DNA from: Flavobacterium sp. 1355
GTDB lineage: Bacteria; Bacteroidota; Bacteroidia; Flavobacteriales; Flavobacteriaceae
DNA: 64,000 bases
Assembly (NCBI RefSeq): GCF_017833415.1
Contig: NZ_JAFICC010000002.1
Coordinates: 1-64,000, forward strand
Direction: 5' to 3'
Positions 6,016-15,320 of the stretch are shown here, piece after piece; position 1 is the first letter of the stretch, and every line of letters starts with the position of its first letter. A model generated the notes under the pieces. The model saw nothing but the letters and a program-made list of their open reading frames with translations. It was not told where the DNA came from and did not search any database. A program made the position numbers and the translations under genes.

Positions 6016-6087
6016 ACTTAACGTTTATTTTAACAAATTTTTACGTAAAAGTACTTAAAAAAAAGATTTAAATAAATGTGATTGTTG

Positions 6088-6095
6088 TACTTTTG
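6088..6095 (+). promoter_or_regulatory. -7 box of sucA
   Basis: TACTTTTG matches TAnnTTTG exactly and lies 38 bases before the ATG at 6133. It sits inside a possible in-frame extension of sucA, which argues that the extension is not translated. No clear -33 box. Confidence 0.55.
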
Positions 6096-6132
6096 CCATT
6101 CTATTAAACAAAAAGTATATTCAACTAATATT

Positions 6133-8904
6133 ATGGATAGGTTTTCATTTTTAAATGCAGCGCATACAGAGTTTTTCGCACAGTTATATGATCAATATTT
6201 AATAAACCCAGATAGCGTTGAGCCAAGCTGGAGAAGTTTTTTTCAAGGTTTTGACTTTGGAATGACCACTTATAATGACGAAAATCCCGTTCAACAGATT
6301 GTTGAATATGTGAACACTAACACTGATTACAGTCAGGTTTCAGAAAAACTTAAAAAAGAGTTTAATGTTCTGAAATTAATTGACGGATACCGTACACGCG
6401 GGCATTTGTTTACTAAAACAAACCCTGTTCGTGACCGTAGAATCTCATCTCCGACTTTGGATATTGAAAATTTCGGATTATCTGCCGCAGATCTTTCAAC
6501 TGTTTTTGATGCTGCTCAGACAATCGGAATGGTACCTTCTTCTTTGCAGGATATCGTAAACCGCCTTAAAGCTATTTACTGTCAGCATATTGGTATTGAA
6601 TATATGTACATTAGAAATCCTGGCGTTGTAAAATGGATTCAGGACAAATTGGCTGTAAATGTTAACCAGCCTAGTTTTTCTGGTGATGAAAAGAAAATCA
6701 TATTAGATAAATTAAATCAGGCAGTTTCTTTCGAGAACTTTTTACATACCAAATATGTTGGTCAAAAAAGGTTTTCATTAGAAGGTGGCGAAACTATTAT
6801 CCCTGCTTTAGATGCACTTATTGAAAAAGCTGCAGAAAAAGGTGTTGAACAATTTGTTATGGGAATGGCTCACCGTGGCCGTCTGAACGTATTGGCAAAT
6901 ATCTTCGGAAAATCTACTCAGGATATCTTTGGTGAGTTTGATGGTAAAGATTACGATCAGGAATATTTTGATGGTGATGTAAAATACCACTTGGGTCTTA
7001 CTGCCGACAAGAAAACAAGATCAGGAAAAAGCATTAACATCAATTTAGCACCAAACCCTTCTCACTTAGAAACAGTTGGAGCTGTAATTGAAGGAATTAC
7101 AAGAGCAAAACAAGATAAATATTATGCTGACGATTTCTCAAAAGTATTACCTATCGCCGTACACGGTGATGCTGCAATTGCAGGTCAGGGTATCTTATAT
7201 GAAATCATTCAGATGGCACAACTTGATGGTTACAAAACCGGAGGTACAATTCATATTGTAATCAACAATCAGGTTGGATTTACTACAAACTATTTAGATG
7301 CACGTTCATCTACTTATTGTACAGACGTTGCCAAAGTCACTCTTTCTCCGGTATTACACGTAAATGCCGATGATGCAGAAGCAGTGGTACATGCAGTTTC
7401 TTTTGCATTAGATTACAGAATGGAGTTTGGCCGTGACGTATTTATTGACTTGTTAGGTTATAGAAAATATGGCCATAATGAAGGTGATGAGCCACGTTTT
7501 ACACAACCTGTATTATATAAAATCATTGCAAAACATAAGAACCCAAGAGATATTTATGCTGAGAAATTATTGTCAGACGGCGTAATTGATGCCTCTTATG
7601 TAAATGCTTTAGAAAAAGAATACAAAACTAATCTTGAGGAAAACTTAGAAGCTTCCCGTAAAAAAGATTTGACTATTATAACACCATTCATGAAAAACGA
7701 ATGGGATGGATTTGTTCAGGTAACTGATACGCAAATGCTTCAAAAAGTGGATACAACTTTTGACAAAAGCGGATTGGATTCTATTATTAAAACAATCTCT
7801 ACATTACCGGAAGACAAAAAGTTTATCAACAAAATAACTAAAATTGTTACCGACAGAAAAGCAGGTTACGACAACAATACTATCGACTGGGGAACTGCAG
7901 AAGCATTAGCTTACGGTTCACTTTTAACAGAAGGATTTGATATTCGTATCTCAGGTCAGGACGTAGAGCGGGGTACATTCTCTCACCGCCATGCTGTAGT
8001 AAAAGTTGAAGATTCTGAAGAAGAAGTAATTCTATTGGATGCTATCGAAAACAAAAAAGGAAAATTTGGTGTATTCAATTCTCTTTTATCTGAATATGGT
8101 GTTCTAGGTTTTGATTATGGATATGCATTAGCAAACCCAAAAGCATTAACGATCTGGGAAGCACAATTTGGAGATTTCTCTAATGGTGCTCAAATCATGA
8201 TTGACCAGTACATTTCATGTGGTGAAGATAAATGGAACAACCAAAATGGTATTGTTTTATTATTGCCTCACGGATATGAAGGACAAGGTGCAGAACACTC
8301 TTCTGCAAGAATGGAGCGTTACCTACAGCTTTGTGCAAGACAAAATATGTATGTTGCAGATTGTACAACGCCAGCCAACTTCTTTCACTTGTTGAGAAGA
8401 CAAATGAAAACAAACTTCCGTAAACCTTTGGTAGTATTTTCTCCTAAAAGTTTATTACGTGATCCAAGATGCGTATCAACCGTAGAAGAATTAGCAAACG
8501 GAAGTTTCCAGGAAACAATTGACGATAATACAGTTGACAAAAAAGGAGTAAAAACTTTAGTATTTGTAACTGGTAAATTCTACTATGACATTATTGCAGA
8601 AAGAGAAAACAACGGAAGAAAAGACGTTGCAGTTGTTCGTATTGAGCAATTGTTCCCTTTACCAGTGGAACAACTAAAAGCAATTATTGCACAATATCCA
8701 AATGCCGATGATTATGTCTGGGCACAAGAAGAGCCTAAAAACATGGGAGCTTACAGTTTTATGTTAATGAACTTTGATCTTGTAAAATGGAGATTGGCTT
8801 CATTAAAAGCTTACGCTGCTCCGGCATCAGGAAGTTATACAAGAGCCAAACGTCGTCATGCGGATGCAATTAGAATGGTATTCGATAAAAATTTATTTAG
8901 ATAA
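6133..8904 (+). CDS. sucA: 2-oxoglutarate dehydrogenase E1 component
   Basis: 923 residues, the usual length. The protein decarboxylates 2-oxoglutarate with thiamine diphosphate and passes succinyl groups to E2 (TCA cycle). The N-terminus MDRFSFLNAAHTEFFAQLYD, with PSWRSFFQGFD, is the family's E2-contact segment. MGMAHRGRLNVLAN, LAPNPSHLE, HGDAAIAGQG and the NNQVGFTT stretch form the cofactor and substrate site. The C-terminal transketolase half includes PHGYEGQGAEHSSARMER. I chose the start at 6133 over an in-frame start at 6082 because the latter precedes the promoter box. sucB follows 79 bases downstream, so they probably share a message. Confidence 0.95.
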   Translation: MDRFSFLNAAHTEFFAQLYDQYLINPDSVEPSWRSFFQGFDFGMTTYNDENPVQQIVEYVNTNTDYSQVSEKLKKEFNVLKLIDGYRTRGHLFTKTNPVRDRRISSPTLDIENFGLSAADLSTVFDAAQTIGMVPSSLQDIVNRLKAIYCQHIGIEYMYIRNPGVVKWIQDKLAVNVNQPSFSGDEKKIILDKLNQAVSFENFLHTKYVGQKRFSLEGGETIIPALDALIEKAAEKGVEQFVMGMAHRGRLNVLANIFGKSTQDIFGEFDGKDYDQEYFDGDVKYHLGLTADKKTRSGKSININLAPNPSHLETVGAVIEGITRAKQDKYYADDFSKVLPIAVHGDAAIAGQGILYEIIQMAQLDGYKTGGTIHIVINNQVGFTTNYLDARSSTYCTDVAKVTLSPVLHVNADDAEAVVHAVSFALDYRMEFGRDVFIDLLGYRKYGHNEGDEPRFTQPVLYKIIAKHKNPRDIYAEKLLSDGVIDASYVNALEKEYKTNLEENLEASRKKDLTIITPFMKNEWDGFVQVTDTQMLQKVDTTFDKSGLDSIIKTISTLPEDKKFINKITKIVTDRKAGYDNNTIDWGTAEALAYGSLLTEGFDIRISGQDVERGTFSHRHAVVKVEDSEEEVILLDAIENKKGKFGVFNSLLSEYGVLGFDYGYALANPKALTIWEAQFGDFSNGAQIMIDQYISCGEDKWNNQNGIVLLLPHGYEGQGAEHSSARMERYLQLCARQNMYVADCTTPANFFHLLRRQMKTNFRKPLVVFSPKSLLRDPRCVSTVEELANGSFQETIDDNTVDKKGVKTLVFVTGKFYYDIIAERENNGRKDVAVVRIEQLFPLPVEQLKAIIAQYPNADDYVWAQEEPKNMGAYSFMLMNFDLVKWRLASLKAYAAPASGSYTRAKRRHADAIRMVFDKNLFR

Positions 8905-8983
8905 AAGAGAATGTTTCAAGTTTAAAGTTTCAAGTTTACCCAACTGAAATTTTAAACCATAAAAACCTTAAACAAAAACAAAG

Positions 8984-10240
8984 ATGATTTTAGAAATGAA
9001 AGTCCCATCACCAGGGGAATCAATAAAAGAAGTTGAAATTGCAACTTGGTTAGTAAAAGACGGAGATTATGTAGAAAAAGATCAGGCAATTGCTGAAGTT
9101 GATTCAGATAAAGCTACTCTTGAATTACCTGCTGAAATGAGTGGTGTAATTACACTAAAAGCTGAAGAAGGTGATACAGTAGCAGTTGGTGCTGTAGTTT
9201 GTTTAATTGATACAGATGCTGCAAAACCAGCAGGAAGCGCAACAGCAGCTCCAGCGGCTGAAGCTCCAAAAGCGGAGGCTCCAAAGGCAGAAGTAAAAGC
9301 TGATCCCGAAACTTCGGGACAAAAAGCTGCTCCGGTTCAGGCTCCGGCAGCAACAAGTTATGCAGCGGGGACTCCATCTCCTGCAGCAAGAAAAATATTA
9401 GACGAAAAAAATATTGCACCAGCAACAGTTTCAGGAACTGGTAAAGGTGGAAGAATTACTAAAGATGATGCTGTAAACGCAGTACCTTCTATGGGAACTC
9501 CAACTGGCGGAAGCCGTGGTACTGAGCGTACAAAATTATCAATGTTGCGTCGTAAAGTAGCAGAAAGATTAGTTTCGGCTAAAAATGAAACAGCTATGCT
9601 TACTACTTTCAATGAAGTAAACATGACGCCAATCAACCAAATTCGTAATGAATACAAAGATGCATTCAAAGCAAAACATGGTGGTCTTGGTTTAGGTTAC
9701 ATGTCATTTTTTACAAAAGCAGTTACAAGAGCTTTAGAATTATATCCTGATGTTAACTCAATGATGGACGGTGATTACAAAATTGCTTACGACTTTGCTG
9801 ATATCTCAATCGCAGTTTCAGGACCAAAAGGATTAATGGTTCCTGTTGTTCGTAATGCAGAACTTTTGACTTTCCGCGGAATTGAAGCTGAAATCAAAAG
9901 ATTAGCGTTAAGAGCTCGTGATGGTCAAATTACCGTTGACGATATGACTGGAGGAACTTTCACTATTACAAATGGTGGTGTTTTTGGAAGTATGTTGAGT
10001 ACGCCAATTATTAACCCTCCTCAATCAGGAATTTTAGGAATGCACAATATTATTGAGCGTCCGATTGCTGTAAACGGAAAAGTTGAAATTCACCCAATGA
10101 TGTACGTAGCACTTTCTTATGACCACAGAATTATTGACGGACGTGAGTCTGTTGGTTTCCTTGTAGCCGTTAAAGAAGCTTTAGAAAATCCGGTAGAATT
10201 ATTAATGAATGGCGATGCTAAACGTGCTTTAGAATTGTAA
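8984..10240 (+). CDS. sucB: 2-oxoglutarate dehydrogenase E2, dihydrolipoyl succinyltransferase
   Basis: 418 residues. One lipoyl domain (about 1-77; the lipoylated Lys is in [10 protein letters not shown]), an Ala/Pro/Glu-rich linker (about 80-130), a peripheral-subunit binding domain (about 131-165, [13 protein letters not shown]) and the catalytic domain (about 190-418) ending with the active-site [15 protein letters not shown]. It transfers succinyl from E1 to CoA. The linker contains a short perfect palindrome (9304-9319). A start four codons later (MKVPSPGES) is also possible. Confidence 0.95.
   Translation: MILEMKVPSPGESIKEVEIATWLVKDGDYVEKDQAIAEVDSDKATLELPAEMSGVITLKAEEGDTVAVGAVVCLIDTDAAKPAGSATAAPAAEAPKAEAPKAEVKADPETSGQKAAPVQAPAATSYAAGTPSPAARKILDEKNIAPATVSGTGKGGRITKDDAVNAVPSMGTPTGGSRGTERTKLSMLRRKVAERLVSAKNETAMLTTFNEVNMTPINQIRNEYKDAFKAKHGGLGLGYMSFFTKAVTRALELYPDVNSMMDGDYKIAYDFADISIAVSGPKGLMVPVVRNAELLTFRGIEAEIKRLALRARDGQITVDDMTGGTFTITNGGVFGSMLSTPIINPPQSGILGMHNIIERPIAVNGKVEIHPMMYVALSYDHRIIDGRESVGFLVAVKEALENPVELLMNGDAKRALEL
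9304..9319. repeat. Palindrome TCCCGAAACTTCGGGA inside sucB
   Basis: 7-bp perfect arms with a 2-base centre, coding for P-E-T-S-G in the interdomain linker. A degenerate relative, TCCTGAAGCCTCGGGA, lies between nuoD and nuoE at 23548-23563. Confidence 0.6.
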
Positions 10241-10264
10241 TCATAATAATTTCACTCAATATGG

Positions 10265-10298
10265 AAAACCTGTTCATTTATTTGGGCAGGTTTTTTTA
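10265..10298 (+). terminator. Terminator of sucAB
   Basis: Stem AAACCTG/CAGGTTT followed by TTTTTTT, 25 bases after the sucB stop. Confidence 0.85.
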
Positions 10299-10397
10299 TT
10301 TAAATCGAATAAATAATTATCCATAATTGTTAATTTTTTAATAAAATGTAATTTTTACCTTTTAAAAAATATTTTATTTAGAATAAATAAGAATAAC

Positions 10398-10428
10398 TTG
10401 TTTTGTTTCATTTCATGACTTAGATTTG
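10398..10428 (+). promoter_or_regulatory. Promoter of the siderophore-uptake genes
   Basis: TTG (10398-10400), 20 bases, then TAGATTTG (10421-10428), a good flavobacterial promoter 28 bases before the receptor start. No clear Fur box was identified by eye. Confidence 0.65.
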
Positions 10429-10455
10429 CACTATTAAAATCAATTCTAAATAAAA

Positions 10456-12924
10456 ATGAAATATAAATTTACAATTTCTTTTTTGAGCTTTTGTTTCTTA
10501 CTGTTAGCAGGTACAACAGCCTGGGCACAGGAAAAAGCAACTATTAAAGGAAAAATTACTTTAAACAACAACGAATCTTCAGAAGGTATTTCTGTTGTTC
10601 TAAAAGGGACTAAATCAGGAACAACAACTGATGAAGAAGGTAACTATATATTAAAAAATGTAAAACCAGGAACTTATACTATAAAAGTTTCTTCAGTAGG
10701 TCACATCACGCAGGAAAAATCAATTGTAATTAAAGAGGGTGAAAACCTAACTCAAAATTTTACTATTTCGACCAACTCAGAAGATTTAACAGAAGTGGTT
10801 GTAAATGGAGGAAGAAAAAATCATTTTGCACGTAAGGAAACAAAACAGGTTTCAAGATTGCCACTTAAAAACCTTGAAAACCCCCAATCATATACTACCA
10901 TTACCGGTGAATTATTAAAAGAACAAGTAGTAACCAATTTTGATGATGCCTTGAAAAACGCATCTGGTATTACACCGCTTTGGGCAGCAACAGGCCGCGC
11001 CGGGGATGGTGCAGCTTATTATTCTTTAAGAGGATTTCCTGTTCAGCCTACAATGGTAAATGGTCTGCCAGGCTTAACAAACGGAAGTTTAGATCCTGCA
11101 AATATTGACAGAATCGAAATTATCAGAGGTCCTTCGGGAACTTTGTTCGGAAGCAGTCTGATCTCTTATGGAGGTTTAATCAATACAACCACAAAAAGAC
11201 CTTATAAAACATTTGGAGGAGAAATAAATTACACCGTAGGAAGTTATGGTTTAAATCGTGCAACTGTAGACTTGAACACACCTCTTAATGAGAATAAAAC
11301 CTTGAATTTCAGAATAAATTCGGCTTACAACAAACAAAATAGTTTTCAGGATGCCGGTTTTAGAGAATCATACTTTATAGCACCTTCGTTATCTTATGAA
11401 GTAAACGACAAATTATCATTCTTGATTAATACTGAGTTTATGAGCAATGAATCTACAAACCCAACAATGTTGTTTTTAGATCGTGGTGCTCCGTTACGTG
11501 TTCATAATATTAATGAATTAAATTATGACAACAAACGTTCTTACACCAGTAATGAACTTACAATGAAAACTCCTTCTTATAACATCCAGGCGCAGATGAA
11601 TTATAAACTTTCTGATCAATGGAGTTCACAAACAATATTCTCTAGCAGTTCAGCAAAATCAGTAGGGAATTATACTTACTTATATGAAGGAACACAATTT
11701 ACACCAATTAAAGAAGGGATTGTGTTAGCTCGTTATTTTACAGATCAGGACAATCGTAACATAACTACTGATATTCAGCAAAATTTTAACGGTGATTTTA
11801 AAATTGGAAGCTTAAGAAACAGAATTGTTATTGGCTTTGATTATTTCAAAAGAACTGCTTCAGATCGCAGTACTGGATATTTTGGAAACGGATATGTATA
11901 TATAGGAGACGATTTACAATCTTTCAATGCTTTTGTAGGACAAAATACTAATGGCGATAGCGGAGATTTAACAAAAGCAGGTGCTGCTGCAATAATTGGA
12001 AGTAGCCCAAGAAATAACATTAAAACTAAACAGGAGACTTATAGTGCTTATGTTTCTGATGTGATCAACTTTACTCCCGAATTATCTGCGATGTTAAGTT
12101 TGCGTGCTGACCGTTTTATGAATGCTAAAAACGACGGTTACAATCAAACTGCTTTTTCTCCAAAATTAGGATTAGTTTACCAGCCAATTCTGGATAAAGT
12201 ATCGATTTTTGCAAATTATATGAATGGATTTGTGAACGTTGCACCTGGACAAAATCGTACTGCAACTATTATAACACCAATAATACTTAATCCTGAACAT
12301 GCAGATCAGTTTGAAGTAGGAACAAAACTGAATCTTTTTAAAGATAAACTTTATGCTACTTTTAGTTACTATGATATTAAGGTTACTGATCAGGTTTATG
12401 TAGTAGAAACTCCTTATGTAGATCCCTCAGATCCAACAACCCCACAACCAAATAATAAGACGACTTATCAGGATGGCGCTCAGAAAAACAAAGGCTTTGA
12501 AGCAGAATTTGTAGCTAACCCAATTACTGGTTTAAACATTGTTTTGGGATACAGCTATAATGATGCAGTTTTAACAAAAGGAGATCCTGACTTTGTAGGT
12601 CACAGATCTGAAAATGCAGGACCAAGAAACCTTGCAAACCTTTGGGCCAGTTATAAATTTACAAACGGTTTATTAAGAGGCTTTGGTTTAGGCTTTGGAG
12701 GGAATTATGTTGGTGACAACATGATTATGAACAGAAATGTTGCAGGAACATTCACAATTCCAGAATACACAGTTTTAAACTCGTCTTTATTTTACAGTGC
12801 AGAAAAATTTACTATTACTGCTAAATTAAACAACATTGCTAATAAAGAAATATATGATGGCTGGTCAACAGTTCATCCTAAAGATCCAAGAGCTATAATA
12901 GGAAGTTTCTCATACAGATTCTAA
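10456..12924 (+). CDS. TonB-dependent siderophore receptor
   Basis: 822 residues. A signal peptide (to TTAWAQ|EK) is followed by a carboxypeptidase-D regulatory-like beta domain (about 28-110), a plug domain (about 120-260, with SLRGFPVQPTMVNGLPG and IDRIEIIRGPSGTLFGSSLI) and a 22-strand barrel ending in the terminal Phe of SYRF. The plug signature and the downstream PepSY genes indicate import of a ferric siderophore. FhuE- or FpvA-like is my best guess; the ligand cannot be read from sequence. There is no N-terminal STN domain, so it should not signal to an anti-sigma factor. Confidence 0.9.
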   Translation: MKYKFTISFLSFCFLLLAGTTAWAQEKATIKGKITLNNNESSEGISVVLKGTKSGTTTDEEGNYILKNVKPGTYTIKVSSVGHITQEKSIVIKEGENLTQNFTISTNSEDLTEVVVNGGRKNHFARKETKQVSRLPLKNLENPQSYTTITGELLKEQVVTNFDDALKNASGITPLWAATGRAGDGAAYYSLRGFPVQPTMVNGLPGLTNGSLDPANIDRIEIIRGPSGTLFGSSLISYGGLINTTTKRPYKTFGGEINYTVGSYGLNRATVDLNTPLNENKTLNFRINSAYNKQNSFQDAGFRESYFIAPSLSYEVNDKLSFLINTEFMSNESTNPTMLFLDRGAPLRVHNINELNYDNKRSYTSNELTMKTPSYNIQAQMNYKLSDQWSSQTIFSSSSAKSVGNYTYLYEGTQFTPIKEGIVLARYFTDQDNRNITTDIQQNFNGDFKIGSLRNRIVIGFDYFKRTASDRSTGYFGNGYVYIGDDLQSFNAFVGQNTNGDSGDLTKAGAAAIIGSSPRNNIKTKQETYSAYVSDVINFTPELSAMLSLRADRFMNAKNDGYNQTAFSPKLGLVYQPILDKVSIFANYMNGFVNVAPGQNRTATIITPIILNPEHADQFEVGTKLNLFKDKLYATFSYYDIKVTDQVYVVETPYVDPSDPTTPQPNNKTTYQDGAQKNKGFEAEFVANPITGLNIVLGYSYNDAVLTKGDPDFVGHRSENAGPRNLANLWASYKFTNGLLRGFGLGFGGNYVGDNMIMNRNVAGTFTIPEYTVLNSSLFYSAEKFTITAKLNNIANKEIYDGWSTVHPKDPRAIIGSFSYRF

Positions 12925-12981
12925 TAACAAATAAACAAAACACTTTTCTGTAAAAGAGAGGTGTTTTTAAATTTTAAAATT

Positions 12982-13314
12982 ATGATAACAATAGCCAGCC
13001 TCTTCGTTTTTATCTCTTTTTATATGTTTTATTACACTTCAAAAAGAGCCGTCCTTTCTTATGATTATGGCTTTGAGAAATGGATGAATAATAATCCTAA
13101 GGAAACCAAAATTTCGGGATTAGTTTTACTTCTTTTTTCTTATACATTATGGCTGTTCAGTAAATCGCTTGGTTCAGGAACTTTGTTTTTCTTTATTCAG
13201 CTGATGACTATTGGTAGCCTGATTGTTATTTTATCACCTTTAAAAGCTTTGAACAGTAAAACTGTCGCTATACTTTTTGTATTGGCGGGAGTATTAGAAT
13301 TTTATTACTATTAA
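12982..13314 (+). CDS. Small membrane protein of the siderophore operon (DUF3325-like)
   Basis: 110 residues with about four hydrophobic helices (ITIASLFVFISFYMFYY, ISGLVLLLFSYTLWLF, TLFFFIQLMTIGSLIVI, TVAILFVLAGVLEFYYY). I start at the ATG at 12982 rather than an in-frame GTG 21 bases earlier. Its size and place, between a siderophore receptor and a DUF3649-like gene, match the DUF3325 proteins of other iron-uptake operons. Likely a subunit or helper of the membrane siderophore reductase; function inferred from context. Confidence 0.65.
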   Translation: MITIASLFVFISFYMFYYTSKRAVLSYDYGFEKWMNNNPKETKISGLVLLLFSYTLWLFSKSLGSGTLFFFIQLMTIGSLIVILSPLKALNSKTVAILFVLAGVLEFYYY

Positions 13315-13317
13315 AAT

Positions 13318-13620
13318 ATGCCAGCAAATCCTAAATATCTAACGCAGTCAATATGGCAGCGCTTTCTCAAAATAACTGCTGCTATACTTGGTGGGTATTT
13401 TGTTTCTGTGAGTTTTCATCTGGCTTTGGCTTCATGGTTAAATCGTGCGAATGTACTTATTACAATGGCCTATAGCGGATTTATTGTTTGGGTTGCCTTA
13501 ATGGTTATTGCATTTCTTGCCAAAAACGGCTGGAAAATTTGGGGAGTATATTTATTGCTGACAATGCTTTTTTGCATTATTATCTATTTTGGCCAGACGT
13601 CTAATCCAATCACCAAATAA
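13318..13620 (+). CDS. Small membrane protein (DUF3649-like)
   Basis: 100 residues and three helices, with RFLKITAAILGGYFVSVSFH near the start, a segment that resembles DUF3649. It begins 3 bases after the previous stop and ends 3 bases before the next start, so the genes are one transcription unit. In other bacteria this pair sits beside PepSY-type membrane proteins in iron-uptake operons. Role inferred from context. Confidence 0.7.
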   Translation: MPANPKYLTQSIWQRFLKITAAILGGYFVSVSFHLALASWLNRANVLITMAYSGFIVWVALMVIAFLAKNGWKIWGVYLLLTMLFCIIIYFGQTSNPITK

Positions 13621-13623
13621 TTC

Positions 13624-15183
13624 ATGAATAACAGAAACTATAATATCTATTTTCATACGCATACTGTAAGTGGTATTGTTATTAGCGTTGTATTATTTGT
13701 CATTTTCTTTGCTGGGTCATTTTCTTTTTTTAGAGATGAAATCATTAACTGGGAACGCAATGAATCTGTTACACAAACCAAGGAAATTGAACTTGATTAT
13801 GATGCTGCTTTAAAAACCTTAGACAAAAAACACATTTTAGCAGGAAGAAATATTTCGATTTCTAAATCCAGCAATGAAAGACGTGTTAATATTTACTTGG
13901 AAGGGACTCAGGACACTTTGGCCCCAGCCCAACAAAAAGAGGGACAATTCTTTTATTTAGACACTAAGACTTTTAAAACTCAGACTTATGAAGAATCGTA
14001 CTCGTTAGGTGAATTTCTTTATCGTCTTCACTTTTTAGCTCAGGTACCTTATCCTATTGGTTACTACCTTTCTGGTTTTATAGCATTATTTTTCTTATTT
14101 GCGATTATAACCGGAGTGTTATTACATTGGAACAAAATTATTTCTAATTTTTATATGTTCCGCCCTAAAGAAAAATTAAAAACATTGTGGACAGATGCTC
14201 ATACTGCATTAGGGATGATTGGTCTGCCTTTTCAGTTTGTATACGCTGTCACCGGAGCTTTTTTCATGATTAAACTGCTAATCGTAGCACCGGCCGTAAT
14301 GGCTTTATATAAAGGAGACGACGCCAAATTGTATGAGGATTTAGAATACAACGATCCTACTTTTAAATTTGAAAATAAAAAAATAGCCAATCCTTTTAGT
14401 ATAAATGAATTTGTAGATAAGGCTAAAAGGAATTGGAAAAATTTTGAAATTACAAACGTCGAGATTAAGAATTACGGCGATTCTAATATGCATATTTTGG
14501 TTAATGGAGAAATGCCATATGATCAAAAATTTACCGCTGTCGGAAAAGTAATTTACAAAATAGCAGACGGTAAGGTTGTTGCCAAAAAAGATCCAATTAC
14601 AGAAAACAAGTATCTGGATGTTGTTAAAAATGTTTTGTATCGGATTCATTACGGTGATTACGGGGGTTATGCGTTAAAAATCATCAGTTTTGTATTAGGG
14701 ATTATTACTTGTTTCGTTATAATTTCCGGAGTTATGATTTGGCTTGTGGCAAGAGAAAAGAAAAACATGCCGGAGAAAAAACGTCGTTTTAACAATTCGG
14801 TTGCCCGTATATATCTGGCAATTTCCCTGAGCATGTACCCGGTTACGGCTTTAGCATTTATTGGTACAAAAGTATTTCATCCTCTAAGCCAGACTAATAT
14901 TTACAGTCTTTATTTTATTAGCTGGTTATTGTTAATTGTATTTTTCCTTTTAAAGAGAGATATTAACTTCACAAATAAATGGAGTTTAATTTCAGGAAGC
15001 ATTTTAGGTTTTTTAATTCCGATTGCGAATGGAATTGTCTCCGGAAACTGGTTTTGGAATTCATTCCTAAAAAATCACATTCAGGTTTTCTTTATAGATG
15101 TTTTCTGGATTGTTCTGGCCTCTATAACGCTTTATGTATCTTATCACTTAAAGCGGGAAACAGCAACTGTGACAGAAAAATAG
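13624..15183 (+). CDS. PepSY-associated membrane protein, probable siderophore reductase
   Basis: 519 residues. A first helix (VSGIVISVVLFVIFFAGSFS, 17-36) is followed by a large periplasmic PepSY-like region, several further helices (about 148-168, 190-220, 355-380) and a C-terminal set of four helices (about 395-510). His residues in the helices (HTHTVSG, LHFLAQV, LLHWNK, TDAHTALGM) could bind haem, as in membrane ferric-siderophore reductases. It probably takes electrons to reduce and release iron in the periplasm. Third gene of the small-gene cluster behind the TonB receptor. Confidence 0.75.
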   Translation: MNNRNYNIYFHTHTVSGIVISVVLFVIFFAGSFSFFRDEIINWERNESVTQTKEIELDYDAALKTLDKKHILAGRNISISKSSNERRVNIYLEGTQDTLAPAQQKEGQFFYLDTKTFKTQTYEESYSLGEFLYRLHFLAQVPYPIGYYLSGFIALFFLFAIITGVLLHWNKIISNFYMFRPKEKLKTLWTDAHTALGMIGLPFQFVYAVTGAFFMIKLLIVAPAVMALYKGDDAKLYEDLEYNDPTFKFENKKIANPFSINEFVDKAKRNWKNFEITNVEIKNYGDSNMHILVNGEMPYDQKFTAVGKVIYKIADGKVVAKKDPITENKYLDVVKNVLYRIHYGDYGGYALKIISFVLGIITCFVIISGVMIWLVAREKKNMPEKKRRFNNSVARIYLAISLSMYPVTALAFIGTKVFHPLSQTNIYSLYFISWLLLIVFFLLKRDINFTNKWSLISGSILGFLIPIANGIVSGNWFWNSFLKNHIQVFFIDVFWIVLASITLYVSYHLKRETATVTEK

Positions 15184-15209
15184 TTAACAATAATTTTAAG
15201 CATATACCA

Positions 15210-15251
15210 AAAGTCGTTACGCTGTAATTTAAAGCGTAGCGACTTTTTTTG
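15210..15251 (+). terminator. Terminator after the first PepSY gene
   Basis: 13-bp stem AAGTCGTTACGCT/AGCGTAGCGACTT (one bulge or mismatch) followed by TTTTTTT. It separates the receptor operon from the second PepSY gene. Confidence 0.85.
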
Positions 15252-15320
15252 TTTTTAAGAAAATAAGCAAAATCATTTGCCTCTTATTAATTTAGGCCTA
15301 CATTTACGCTTTTATTTAAA

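Noticed and set aside
6082..6132. Longer sucA start
   Set aside because: It would place the -7 box inside the coding region and adds residues absent from the family.
9358..9669. 103-codon minus-strand ORF inside sucB
   Set aside because: A shadow of a well-conserved gene; no start context or family match.
12961..12981. GTG start for the small membrane protein
   Set aside because: The ATG at 12982 begins directly with the first helix; the extension is polar and AT-rich.
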